Of a DNA stretch of 64,000 nt, positions 33,466 through 42,749 are shown piece by piece. The stretch comes from Ruminococcus turbiniformis (GTDB lineage Bacteria; Bacillota; Clostridia; Lachnospirales; Lachnospiraceae). A model generated the notes under the pieces. The model saw nothing but the letters and a program-made list of their open reading frames with translations. It ran no database searches and was not told the origin of the DNA. The stretch spans positions 1-64,000 of the forward strand of contig NZ_JAJEQX010000014.1 in the NCBI RefSeq assembly GCF_020687545.1, in the 5' to 3' direction. The translations under genes and the position numbers were made by a program. How positions within the stretch are numbered: the first letter of the stretch is position 1; each line of letters begins with the position of its first letter.

Positions 33466-34479
33466 TTAATTCGTTTTTCGTGGCCCAAACCGGGGATTTG
33501 AGTCACCGGAAATATACAGCGTCCCAAGAAGCTGTATATTCATTGCACCTACACGGTCGTCGTTGGAACGGTAGCCGTAGCAGTCACAGGCATATTCATG
33601 CTGCATATGGCGGCGGTTCTCCTTCCGGATCCGTCCGCATTTCGGGCATCTCTGTGAAGTATAGGCTGCATCGAACTTCATGACTTCAGAGCCGGCGGCA
33701 TGTGCTTTGTAAGCGAGATGCTGCTCCAGCTGGAAGAAGGACCAGGTTCTCAGGTCCTTACGCCCTTTGGCGTTCCGGTTGGAAAGAGTCTCTTCCGCAA
33801 AGCTGACGCCGGTCAGGTCTTCCAAAGCAAACAGCGTGCCTTCCCCGTATTGTTTGACGAGTGTCTTTGATATCTGGTGGTTGACATCAGACATCCAGCG
33901 GTTCTCTCGCCCGGAAATACGCCGGAGCGCACGTCTTGCGGATTTTGTGCCTTTTGCCTGGAGCTGGCTGCGGACGTTCTGGAAAGTGTCCCGTTTTGCC
34001 ATGATCCGGGAACCGTCCATAAATTTGGTTTTCCCTGCTTCATCGTAAACGACTGCAAGGAAGCGCAGGCCACGGTCGCTGCCGACGACATGCGTCACAG
34101 AAGCAGGGGCAAATTCGCAGCTGCTTTCTTTCCTCATGGGGATGTGGAAATACCATTCTCCCTTCAGGGAAACAAGTTTTCCGGTGTCAAATGCCCATGT
34201 GCCGTCAAAGTACTCTTTAAAACACTCCGGCACGTCAAAGGATACCTTTATGCGTTGCCCAAGCGTATTCAGAGAAAGCAGCTTTCCCCCGGTGTCCTGG
34301 TCGGACACAAAAGAGTAATCCCGTCCCCGCACCAGGTCCGCCTGGGGACGGGTGAAATGGATTGGCTGCCACAGCCACTCCAGGGTACGCGGGATCGAGT
34401 GCCATTTACCGGCATCATCTTTGTAACGGTACGGCTTCTGGAGGAGCTGTTCCCGGACGGTTTTGTAACGTGCGGTCAC
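33466..34479 (-). pseudogene. tnpB: TnpB, N-terminally truncated
   Basis: 337 residues from a GTG; the frame stays open a little further upstream (to a TGA near 34532) but no ATG, GTG or TTG with a ribosome site was found and the usual N-terminal 60-80 residues are missing. The nuclease part is intact: RuvC-I HVVGSDRGLRFLAVV (Asp), RuvC-II FALEDLTGV (Glu), zinc finger CPKCGRIRKENRR...CDCYG, RuvC-III NDDRVGAMNIQ (Asp). Whether a shortened protein is made is unknown. It ends up back to back with the 3' end of the ParR-like gene. Confidence 0.75.
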
Positions 34480-34501
34480 TGTCTTAAATATAGACTGTGC
34501 C

Positions 34502-35140
34502 TTATATGATAGATGTAAAAAGATCCGTCAGGTCCTCCTCATTTAAGTCTTCCTGCGGAACATGGCCTTCCTTTTCCGCTGTTCTTTCCTCTGTTTCTGT
34601 TTTTAAAAAGGATCCGGATCCATTTGGTTCTTTATAAAACGAATCTGCCTGCTCCGTCGGATCCGGTGGTGGGCTTTGTCCTTGATGATTTGATCTTTCT
34701 TTTTTTGATAACGCGCTTCCTTTTTTGCGCGACGTGCTTTTCTCTTGTTTCTTCGTGAACGCTGCCGCATTTGCCATGCGCTTCCCCGCCCTTAAAAATT
34801 CATAATTGGAGCTGGGAAAATCCACGCACGGGATACAAAGATAAAGCCTCAGGATTGATTTCAGGAAGCAATTCCTGCGGCGCGGCGGGACTTGGGAGAT
34901 CAGTTCAAGGATCCCCGCATCTTTTGCCGGATCCAATTTCAGGTACCGATGGAGGAAGGCTTTGTGGAATTCTGTTTTCTTCTCCCTTTTTTGCGGGAGT
35001 TTAATAGCAAAAACGTCCTGTTGGCAATATGCCGACAGGGAACAGTACAGCGCTTTGCAAAAATCAAATTCATATTCCTCCAGTATTTCATAAAGATCCG
35101 CATCGTGGGCACGATATATCCGTAAATGGATCCGAACCAT
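34502..35140 (-). CDS. ParR-like partner of the actin-like protein
   Basis: 212 residues from MVRIHLRIYRAHDADLY; the earlier ATG at 35158 has no ribosome site. The N-terminal domain (about 1-115) is helical. The rest is a disordered Lys/Ser/Pro/Glu-rich tail ending LTDLFTSII, a hydrophobic C-terminal peptide like the filament-binding tails of ParR-type adaptors. It follows parM by 46 bp in the same direction, the classic type II order. A GGATCCGGATCC copy lies inside the tail coding region as Gly-Ser-Gly-Ser. Sequence similarity to known ParR is weak; the call rests on context. Confidence 0.55.
   Translation of the reverse strand: MVRIHLRIYRAHDADLYEILEEYEFDFCKALYCSLSAYCQQDVFAIKLPQKREKKTEFHKAFLHRYLKLDPAKDAGILELISQVPPRRRNCFLKSILRLYLCIPCVDFPSSNYEFLRAGKRMANAAAFTKKQEKSTSRKKGSALSKKERSNHQGQSPPPDPTEQADSFYKEPNGSGSFLKTETEERTAEKEGHVPQEDLNEEDLTDLFTSII
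34610..34621. repeat. Dispersed palindrome GGATCCGGATCC inside a coding region
   Basis: Exact copy translated in frame as GSGS within the disordered tail of the ParR-like protein. Confidence 0.85.
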
Positions 35141-35185
35141 AGCCTCACCCTCTTTCATGTCGCATCAAAAATGCCTTTTCTGTGG

Positions 35186-36319
35186 TTATTTCGATACCAT
35201 GTAGCGATACATATAATAGCCGCGTACATTGGAATAGATCATTGGGATCTTATCGTTGTTAAGGTTCCCTGGCAGGATAACCAATGATTTCATTCCGGAA
35301 AGGTACTTCTGGATTTTTTCCATCCATGCAGCCCCCGTCCCCCCTGTCACAATCAGGTATTGGTAATCGCGGAAGGAACTGGTGATGCTTTTGGCTTTGT
35401 TGATCGCCGTTTGGAATACTTTGTCGTTCGCTTCCTCCAGGAAGGGCGCAATAGGTTTTTCTTCTTCTTGCATCGTATCCTCATTTAAGCAGATAATAGT
35501 TCCGGCAGTAAGCTTCTTTTGCAATGCCTGAAGGCGGATATCCTCACCCGTCTGTTTTAAGATCTGCGCAGACGTCTCACTTAGGACCTGTTTCATTCCA
35601 ATCTCATCAATGCTGTCCCGACACACAATTGCCCGGTTTTTGATCCCATAAAAATCAAAGGTTCCAAACCCGATATCCATGACAAGGACATTGCTGAACA
35701 GTAACGACCGTGCATCCTTTGTATATTTCCCGTCATTCTGGATTAAAACAGAATACAGGGATCCTGCCGGCTGCGCCATAACGAAAATGTTGTCCTTTTT
35801 GATCTCCAATCCGTATTCTTTCCATTTCCCGTCCCCGATCCGGAGTTCGAATCTTGCAGGCTTTGACAGTGCTTTTTTTATCTCTGGTGTATCTGCCGTT
35901 TCATAGGCAGAAGGCAGCCCTGTCTGGATCAGGATCTCCCGGTTGTCCGTTTTGTACTCCAGGGCCATTGCAATTGCTGCGTTACAGAGGATCTGGAAAT
36001 TGCGGTTCCCATACCGCTTCCTGGAATATAATTCCCCATCCGTATCATTCGTTTCAAGGGAGCCTGCCATGTTCTGCGCGGAATAACCCATGATATATAA
36101 TTCTCCTGTTTTTAAATCACGGTAGAGGATGTCTTCCCCGGACGGGAACATCAATTCCTGGTCAAGCCTCCGGACATAGGATGGGAAACAAAAGTATCCG
36201 GATTCATGGCAGCATTTCATTGAGGAATATCCGGCGTCGAGGCCAATAATATAGTGGTTTCCTTTTGGGTTTTGTGCCCTGCGGATTTCCTGCCGTGTGC
36301 GGAATTTTGCTGTTTGCAT
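35186..36319 (-). CDS. parM: ParM/StbA-like plasmid segregation actin
   Basis: 377 residues from ATG at 36319, with AAAGGAGG upstream and a CATATT box at 29 nt; the open frame beyond overlaps the next gene and is spurious. Actin-fold motifs: phosphate 1 YIIGLDAGYSSMK, phosphate 2 VMDIGFGTFDFY, adenosine motif LIVTGGTGAAW. ParM filaments push plasmid copies apart through a ParR-centromere complex; the downstream gene is the ParR candidate. The centromere is probably upstream of parM or near the operon but was not identified. Confidence 0.9.
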   Translation of the reverse strand: MQTAKFRTRQEIRRAQNPKGNHYIIGLDAGYSSMKCCHESGYFCFPSYVRRLDQELMFPSGEDILYRDLKTGELYIMGYSAQNMAGSLETNDTDGELYSRKRYGNRNFQILCNAAIAMALEYKTDNREILIQTGLPSAYETADTPEIKKALSKPARFELRIGDGKWKEYGLEIKKDNIFVMAQPAGSLYSVLIQNDGKYTKDARSLLFSNVLVMDIGFGTFDFYGIKNRAIVCRDSIDEIGMKQVLSETSAQILKQTGEDIRLQALQKKLTAGTIICLNEDTMQEEEKPIAPFLEEANDKVFQTAINKAKSITSSFRDYQYLIVTGGTGAAWMEKIQKYLSGMKSLVILPGNLNNDKIPMIYSNVRGYYMYRYMVSK

Positions 36320-36347
36320 ATATTTCAACCTCCTTTGACTCCTCATT

Positions 36348-36353
36348 AATATG
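36348..36353 (-). promoter_or_regulatory. CATATT box, putative -10 of parM
   Basis: CCATATTA on the minus strand, 29 nt before the parM start. Confidence 0.4.
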
Positions 36354-36449
36354 GTTGTGTTCATCTTACCTTGAAATTCCTGTTCAGGCTTTTTGCAGAC
36401 GGGAAGAACCCCATACAGCTTCCGCCATATGAGGTTCCGGAAAATATCA

Positions 36450-39400
36450 TTATTCGAAACGGACAAATTTGTCCGCCCGTACAGTGCTGATGCAAACCGG
36501 CACTCCATCCTGTTGTGCCTCGATCATCTGATTGTTCCCTATATAGATCCCAACATGTCCCGATGTGCAGCAAATATCTCCCGGCTCAGGTGTATAGACG
36601 GTTGTCCCCTGTGCTGCCTGCTCTTCTGCCGTCCGTGGGATCGAAATACCTGCTGCCTGGTAGCAGTATTGTACCAAACCTGAGCAGTCAAATGAATCTG
36701 GTCCGGTTGCCCCATACACATAAGGCTTCCCGAGCTGCGCATAGGCTGTGTCTACGATCGCCTGGGCTGTCGTAGATGATGCCTCCGTCCCTTTATACAT
36801 TTCATAAAAACTGTGGGCATAATTTATTCTTTCTTGCATAGCTGGAACTGATGCACGGGTAAATGTACGCTCAAAGATCTCCGTTGCAGTATCTATATCA
36901 GTCATTGCCTTAAATTCTTCTACGGTTACAGGATCGGGCCACCATGTAACAGTGCCATTATCATAGGTATAAGTCCCATGCCCGGTATAAGTAGAAAACA
37001 CCTGGGGCATTTCAATGATAATGAAATCGAGCTGGCACTCCAGGTCTGTCCACTCCTTGCCCTGGGAATTTGCGTATTCTGACATTGTAAGCCACCGTCC
37101 CGTCCCAAGGTTATAATTCTCCCACTGTGCAATTCCAGCAGCAGGGCCTGCGCCATTCCCTTGAATCCTTGTAGGATCCAAGCCTGATTCCCGCATAAGA
37201 TTACCCATGATTGCTGCAGTAGATTCCTCCGAAAATCCGGCTGACCGGAAATAATTCCAAACCTGTTGTGATGTTTCTGTACCTGACAGTACGCCGAAAT
37301 TATCCTGAAGCGAGCAGTTAAATAATTCATTGAAGTAGTAAGTCGTAAGTGTCACATCGGCATCCGTCACATTATAAGGCTCGCCGTTCTCATCTGTGTA
37401 GGTGTATACATGGGTAACAATGCTCGTTGTGTGTGAGCCGTTATATAGCCGGCGTATGTAATCGCGGACTTCATCTTCACCGGCGCTTTCAAGGTCGAAA
37501 TCATAGTAGACAGTAGCCATGCACAATAGCTCTGCCGCATTGGTTGTCTGGTTGATCGGGTAGGACGGCTGGTTTTCTTCCAGGGCATAGACGTCAGCAT
37601 CCTTTACGTCCTGGTATGTAACCGTAACGTTCCGGTATCTGGAGCTTAAGCTTGCAATCTCCTGGTTCTGTTCCTCATAAGATTCTTCAATTTGGTTGAT
37701 TGCAGCGTCTATGATTGTTTCCTCATGCGCGGTAAAGTCAAACGCGGAAATGATCGCCATGATTGCCGCCATAATCAGGATGATAAGAAGGACGATTCCA
37801 ACGACAACGGAGAGCCCGATCACAAGGAAACTGGATATGGTATAAACCGTAGTCATAACGACGCTGACGGCCCGCGCGATCACCGACCCTACTGCATTTG
37901 GGATCCGTAGTACTTTTCCGGCTACACGGATCGGCTTTTTCAGGAATGTCCGGTTCAGCCTTTCTGTGATGTTCCTTTTCAGGTTCTGGGTTGCCCGTTT
38001 CCTCCAGGCACGTACTCCAAACGGGTCATGGCGGAACCGCTGGAAGCGGTCACGATGCCTGCTGTAGCCTTTGGAGAGCCGTTCTGCCCCGGTTTTTACG
38101 GTATCGGCAGTTTTCTTGGTGGTCTGGAACCCTTTGCCCTGCTTGATGCTATCCGGCAGGTGTTTCGCGGCTTTTCCGGCAGCCCATGCCGCAGCTTTCG
38201 CTCCCTGAAGGGCAGCGATCCTTGCCGTTTTCCCGACGGACCGGATTAGATAGAGCGCAGCACGCAAAGTTGCCTTGGACCGAAGCGCAATCTGATATGC
38301 AAGATAGAGGCCATACCCTCCGTCAGTTTGGCGCAAATACCTTCCGATCCATCTCCTTCCTGCCATGGAAAATCCCCTGAGGCGTTTGTTCCTTCCTAAG
38401 AGGACCTGTGCATGCATCCCGTCACGGTAAACCGTTTTTATCAGTTCCCTTAATTCTTCCGGGAGGTTTTTGTTGTCCCTGAGAAAACGCATCGCGTTAT
38501 ACAGCCCGACTTTCCCAGTCCCACGGATCACTGTACCATATTCTTTCTTTAAATACGCATTGATCCCTTGTTGTAACTGCAGGAGATCTTTCTTTTTCGT
38601 AATGCTCCAGTCAATCCCGTATCTGGCCCGCATGGACTTTCCGCCTGCTTTTTCAAGGAAGTCATTATAGCGGTTGATGTTCCGGGTCAAGTTCTTTTCT
38701 AAAGAGTGCGCCAGTTGGATCCTTGCGTTGTCCGCAATTACAACTGAGGACGTGACCAATGTGTCATAAGTCAGTTCACCGCCCTTGCGGGCATCAGTCC
38801 CATAGGTTGTGATATCAATCAGATACCGGATTGTAGATTTTACGGATAGCTTTTCCAGATCCGAAAACCGGAACATTTTTGTGCCATGGGAACGGAACTT
38901 CTGCATATCAAGTTTCCCGTCTGTAATGATCTCGTTTAACGCAGCATTCTCGCCATCCGCAGCCACCTCAGCCTCATTTTCCTGCTGCTGCATGGAATAG
39001 ATGCTGAAAGCGGAAGCAGGCACAATCCTGTTTCCGTCCAGAGCCACCTTTTTTTTCCAGGCTTTTGGCCCCCCTGTAAAGCGGTTTGCTGCTTGCTCAA
39101 ACTTTGTCTCCCTGGCATGCCCTTTCTGGAAATGGGTGCTCTCCTGTTCCCATGCATAGTTAGCATGTCCAGTGTCGTCCGGTAAATGCTGCCTGAATCC
39201 GGTATTTCTGCTTGAATTCTCCAGATGTGAAATGTCAGTGTTCTTATCGGTTTTCCCGGATGTATTCTCTTTTGGCTGCCACGGATTGTTTCCATCAATA
39301 GTGGAATGTCCGGGCGCACTTCCGGAGGAGAAAGAAGGACTCCCATAATTCCCTTTCCCGCCGAGCCCCCGGCTTTTCGCTTCAAACATTTTCTGTGCGT

Positions 39401-40268
39401 CAAGCACATTTCTATTGACTCCCAAAAAACCTGGCCCGGTCCGAAATTGCTCATGATTTTGGTCATGGCTGTTGTCTTTTTTTTCATGGAAAGATGGCCC
39501 ATGTCCTGAATGTTGGCCATCAGGACTCTCCATGGTATGGGCCATTATATTATGATGATCTCCATTATCCCGCCCGTGATTAAGGTTTGTCTCTTTGTCC
39601 TGCTCCTTTTTCTGCGCAGACGATATATAATCGGGACGATAGCCGGAACTGTTATAAGGGCTGGATACGCTTTCCGGCGGTCTTCTACTTTGCGTAAGAC
39701 TGCGATTCTTTCGTTCAAATTCCTGTTGTGCATCCAACACATTTTTATTCACTCCCGGAATGCCTGTATGCCCATCAAATGAGCCGGGACTGCTTTCATT
39801 TCCGGCCTTTTTATCGGCCATAAAATGTTGATAGCCTTTTTCTTCCTGACGTTTTGCCTGGGATGGGCTATCTACAGTTGCCGCTTGATGATCTTTTGAA
39901 TTATGTATGGCTGCATTTCCGGGCTTTTCCTGATCATTTTCCGTTTTCTGCCCGCTGTATCGATTCTCAGTTGTTCCCCAGGCATGCGCTGTACTTTTGC
40001 CATTTTCGGCCCTGTCTCTCGATCTTTGTTGTGGTTCTGAGTATGGCTCGGAATGGCCGGAACGGAAATGCTGTTTATTATCTGACTCCCCCGCTTCTGG
40101 ATGATAGGGATATTCAGCCTTCCCAGAAGAAGAAAGGCTCTGCTGTTGGCCGGTTTGCTGCTTTCCGGAAGAGCTTCTGTTCTCCCCACGGGTCCGCGCC
40201 TTCTTAAGAAATATTTTTTGTTCATCCTGTAAATTTTTGTTTATAATTGGTTTCTTTTTTTTGTCCAC
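36450..40268 (-). CDS. Conjugative cell-wall hydrolase with lysozyme-like and NlpC/P60 domains
   Basis: 1272 residues from a GTG with GGAGGG upstream. Residues 1-400 are low-complexity Gln/Ser/His/Asn-rich and contain a motif repeated three times (near 8-26, 171-190, 282-301; consensus VNKNVLDAQ.xFE.K.R). A helical, arginine-rich region follows (about 400-800), then transmembrane segments (about 800-850). The lysozyme-like domain (about 1010-1150, AAIMGNLMRESGLDP, GIAQWE) and C-terminal NlpC/P60 peptidase (FDCSGLVQYCY cysteine, SGHVGIYIG histidine) are outside the membrane. It should open peptidoglycan for the transfer channel, as VirB1/CwlT-type proteins do. It is much longer than the usual 300-400 residues. 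Confidence 0.9.
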   Translation of the reverse strand: MDKKKKPIINKNLQDEQKIFLKKARTRGENRSSSGKQQTGQQQSLSSSGKAEYPYHPEAGESDNKQHFRSGHSEPYSEPQQRSRDRAENGKSTAHAWGTTENRYSGQKTENDQEKPGNAAIHNSKDHQAATVDSPSQAKRQEEKGYQHFMADKKAGNESSPGSFDGHTGIPGVNKNVLDAQQEFERKNRSLTQSRRPPESVSSPYNSSGYRPDYISSAQKKEQDKETNLNHGRDNGDHHNIMAHTMESPDGQHSGHGPSFHEKKDNSHDQNHEQFRTGPGFLGVNRNVLDAQKMFEAKSRGLGGKGNYGSPSFSSGSAPGHSTIDGNNPWQPKENTSGKTDKNTDISHLENSSRNTGFRQHLPDDTGHANYAWEQESTHFQKGHARETKFEQAANRFTGGPKAWKKKVALDGNRIVPASAFSIYSMQQQENEAEVAADGENAALNEIITDGKLDMQKFRSHGTKMFRFSDLEKLSVKSTIRYLIDITTYGTDARKGGELTYDTLVTSSVVIADNARIQLAHSLEKNLTRNINRYNDFLEKAGGKSMRARYGIDWSITKKKDLLQLQQGINAYLKKEYGTVIRGTGKVGLYNAMRFLRDNKNLPEELRELIKTVYRDGMHAQVLLGRNKRLRGFSMAGRRWIGRYLRQTDGGYGLYLAYQIALRSKATLRAALYLIRSVGKTARIAALQGAKAAAWAAGKAAKHLPDSIKQGKGFQTTKKTADTVKTGAERLSKGYSRHRDRFQRFRHDPFGVRAWRKRATQNLKRNITERLNRTFLKKPIRVAGKVLRIPNAVGSVIARAVSVVMTTVYTISSFLVIGLSVVVGIVLLIILIMAAIMAIISAFDFTAHEETIIDAAINQIEESYEEQNQEIASLSSRYRNVTVTYQDVKDADVYALEENQPSYPINQTTNAAELLCMATVYYDFDLESAGEDEVRDYIRRLYNGSHTTSIVTHVYTYTDENGEPYNVTDADVTLTTYYFNELFNCSLQDNFGVLSGTETSQQVWNYFRSAGFSEESTAAIMGNLMRESGLDPTRIQGNGAGPAAGIAQWENYNLGTGRWLTMSEYANSQGKEWTDLECQLDFIIIEMPQVFSTYTGHGTYTYDNGTVTWWPDPVTVEEFKAMTDIDTATEIFERTFTRASVPAMQERINYAHSFYEMYKGTEASSTTAQAIVDTAYAQLGKPYVYGATGPDSFDCSGLVQYCYQAAGISIPRTAEEQAAQGTTVYTPEPGDICCTSGHVGIYIGNNQMIEAQQDGVPVCISTVRADKFVRFE

Positions 40269-40358
40269 GTAAAACGGTCCCTCCTTATCTTCTGGTCAAC
40301 AGCAATTATTATTTCCTGCGGGCCACCGCTTTCAGAACCCGGTATATGGCATAAGCGG

Positions 40359-42620
40359 TTAACAAGCCATTGAATGGATCGCAGATATAAAAAGCTGATA
40401 AGATTTAGAGTTAATGGTAAACATGAAATAATCTGCCCCATCCACCAGATTCAGGATATAATCATTGGACAGTTCTGCTTTATTCAGTCCAATTGCGGCA
40501 CCTACCATTGTTTTCGCCCCGATATCTGAAAACAGGATTCCTTTTTCCTGTCCTGCGCTGATCATGGAAGTTTCAAGCAGCTCAGGCAGTGCTTTTGCCT
40601 GGATGCCCTTGATTGTGGCAACCGGGATCTCCTGCCCAGAAGACAGAATAAACTGCTCAACAATCGCATTAATGGTATCAATTTTCCCTCTGGCTAAGAT
40701 CTCTGTATCCAGTACCAAAGAATTGAATGCCTGGTTTTCGTCCCCATCCAGTTTCAGGTCATCCGTGCTTTGGCTTTCCGATACTTCTGTTTCTACATAT
40801 TCCTGTATCTCTGCTTCTGCCTTCAGCAAAAAGTCCAGATTGATTTTTGTATTATCGAATGCCGGAATCTTTTTATAATAGAAGGCATTCTTTTCATCAG
40901 CGTCTGCTGTGGCTTGATACAATGGATGTTTCTCATAGATATATTTTTTGTCCATCACAGGTCGCATCCCCTGCATAAAGATAATCTCATCGGTAGAATC
41001 CATTCGGCCGATCTCATCCGGGGTCATAACTTCACGTTTCGTCTGCTGGAAATTCCTGTTTGAGTTTCCACCCATCCTTCCGCCCCGGCTGATCCCTCTT
41101 GACCTTGTAGTGACTGTAGCTGTTCCTAACTTGTCAGAAAAATATTTTAGGGTATTTTGTTCCTGTCCCCCGAGGAAGATCAGTGTAGAACAGTTTGCAA
41201 TTACCGTCCTCCAGTCATCTTTATACATCGCTTCTATCTGGGAAAGGTCCTGAAGGATTACTGTAGCTGAAATATTGTATTTACGCATGGTTGATAATCG
41301 GGATTGGAAATCAGGAATTTCACCCATATTTGGGAACTCGTCCATCATGCATCTTACATGATACTTCAGCCGTTCCGAACCGGTCGTTGCTTTTTGCTCC
41401 TCCCCTTTAAAATACAGGGTTTCGAAAAGCTGTGAATAAAGCATTGCCGTTAAAAATGAATAAGTCCAGTCTGCCTGCGGCACAATAATAAACAGCGCTG
41501 TCTTCTCATCCCCCAGTTTGTCCAACTCCAATGTATCCGTTTTCGTAAGGTTTGCCAGCTGTGGTGTCATAAATGGCTGGAGTCTTGCAATACAGGAAAT
41601 AATAATGCTTTTCAGTGTTTTCCCTGCGCCCTGCTTGAAAGAACTATAAAACTTCCATGCCAGTGAATCCCGGGGAGCCTCATCAAACATCTTATCAAGG
41701 GGTGATTTGGCAAACGGATTAGCTTCATCGACAAGGGACATATTGATCATATTGACAATAGACGAAAAATTACGCCTGCTTGTGTCATGGTTAACCTCAA
41801 TCAGGTAAAAAATACAGGCTGAGTAGAGTAATTTTTCGGAATTGATCCAGAATTCATCCCCTTTGCTGTCCTTAATTGAAGTATTATTGATTAAACAGTC
41901 AATTACCATCCTTACCCCGGCTTCATCGCGAATATAATTCAGGGGATTGTACTGGTTGGAATGCCCCATATCGGTAATATTAAATATTTTTATTTTATAT
42001 CCATGCTCAGATAGGACTTTCCCGAGTGATTGGATGATTTCGCCGGACGGATCGGTTATCACCCACGAACAATTGCTGAGATTTAAGATATTCGGCTTGA
42101 CCACAAATCTTGTCTTTCCTGTTCCCGCGCCGCCGACGACTAAAACGTTGTTATTGAGACCACGCATCTTCCGGTCATTGACGGGCTTACGGAATGTTTT
42201 CCCCATGATCATGTTGGGAGAAGGCAGGTTTGGGTCCGATGGTTCCGGATCTACATAATTTTTATTGTATGCCTCAAGGTCATTTGTGGTCATAAATCCA
42301 CCTGTCCCGGCGACTTCATCAAGCTTGTAGGTATAGTTCCTTGCATTTTCCAGGCTTACCATAAAATAGAAAATAATACCTACAACTACCCCTGAAGCAA
42401 CCCCGCCGACAAAAAACATAATGTTTACAGGCGGCAGTAGATGAAACGACAATATTTCACTAAGCGCCATGGAAAAAGAAGAGCCAAATTCTTCACCTGT
42501 GTCTGACATAATCGCGAAAGTGTATCCTCCGATATAGAAAGAGAGGATACTTACAACAACACTCATGTAGATTGTTATAAGTTTTGAATCTTCCTTCCGC
42601 TGCTGCTCTGTTACAGCCAT
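40359..42620 (-). CDS. traG: VirD4/TraG type IV coupling protein
   Basis: 753 residues from MAVTEQQRKEDSK, with GGAGGTAAGCAAG before ATG; the upstream ATG at 42635 overlaps the ribosome site itself. Two N-terminal transmembrane helices (about 15-40 and 65-90), Walker A VVGGAGTGKT (about 161-170), Walker B VRCMMDEFPNMG, and ILQDLSQIEAMY complete the family signature. It delivers the DNA-relaxase complex to the channel. About 150 extra C-terminal residues (from 600) have no recognised domain. No relaxase gene is in the window. Confidence 0.95.
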   Translation of the reverse strand: MAVTEQQRKEDSKLITIYMSVVVSILSFYIGGYTFAIMSDTGEEFGSSFSMALSEILSFHLLPPVNIMFFVGGVASGVVVGIIFYFMVSLENARNYTYKLDEVAGTGGFMTTNDLEAYNKNYVDPEPSDPNLPSPNMIMGKTFRKPVNDRKMRGLNNNVLVVGGAGTGKTRFVVKPNILNLSNCSWVITDPSGEIIQSLGKVLSEHGYKIKIFNITDMGHSNQYNPLNYIRDEAGVRMVIDCLINNTSIKDSKGDEFWINSEKLLYSACIFYLIEVNHDTSRRNFSSIVNMINMSLVDEANPFAKSPLDKMFDEAPRDSLAWKFYSSFKQGAGKTLKSIIISCIARLQPFMTPQLANLTKTDTLELDKLGDEKTALFIIVPQADWTYSFLTAMLYSQLFETLYFKGEEQKATTGSERLKYHVRCMMDEFPNMGEIPDFQSRLSTMRKYNISATVILQDLSQIEAMYKDDWRTVIANCSTLIFLGGQEQNTLKYFSDKLGTATVTTRSRGISRGGRMGGNSNRNFQQTKREVMTPDEIGRMDSTDEIIFMQGMRPVMDKKYIYEKHPLYQATADADEKNAFYYKKIPAFDNTKINLDFLLKAEAEIQEYVETEVSESQSTDDLKLDGDENQAFNSLVLDTEILARGKIDTINAIVEQFILSSGQEIPVATIKGIQAKALPELLETSMISAGQEKGILFSDIGAKTMVGAAIGLNKAELSNDYILNLVDGADYFMFTINSKSYQLFISAIHSMAC

Positions 42621-42672
42621 CTTGCTTACCTCCAATCAAGTATTTCCTGCTTGCCAGTTAATTTTGCCAGTT

Positions 42673-42678
42673 AATATG
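42673..42678 (-). promoter_or_regulatory. CATATT box, putative -10 of traG
   Basis: CCATATTA on the minus strand, 53 nt before the start codon. Confidence 0.35.
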
Positions 42679-42749
42679 GAACAAATGACAGCCTGAAACT
42701 CCCTAATGCATGCTTTCAGACTGCAAGCTTCCCCTTACCCGTTTCCGGT

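Larger units (their letters stand above)
33244..34500 (-). mobile_element. tnpB-only IS605-type element, 5' part missing
   Basis: The right end on the minus strand is GGGGTAGTTGAC (to 33244) after a hairpin (CCCTGATCCC-TTTAC-GGGTCGGGG), closely similar to the terminus at 691-699. The left boundary is not recognisable: the tnpB frame runs into the 3' end of the ParR-like gene. No tnpA is present. This looks like a decayed, formerly trans-mobilised insertion. Confidence 0.7.

Noticed and set aside
33277-33501. Small plus-strand frames in the region after the truncated tnpB
   Set aside because: They overlap the putative omega RNA and have no ribosome sites.
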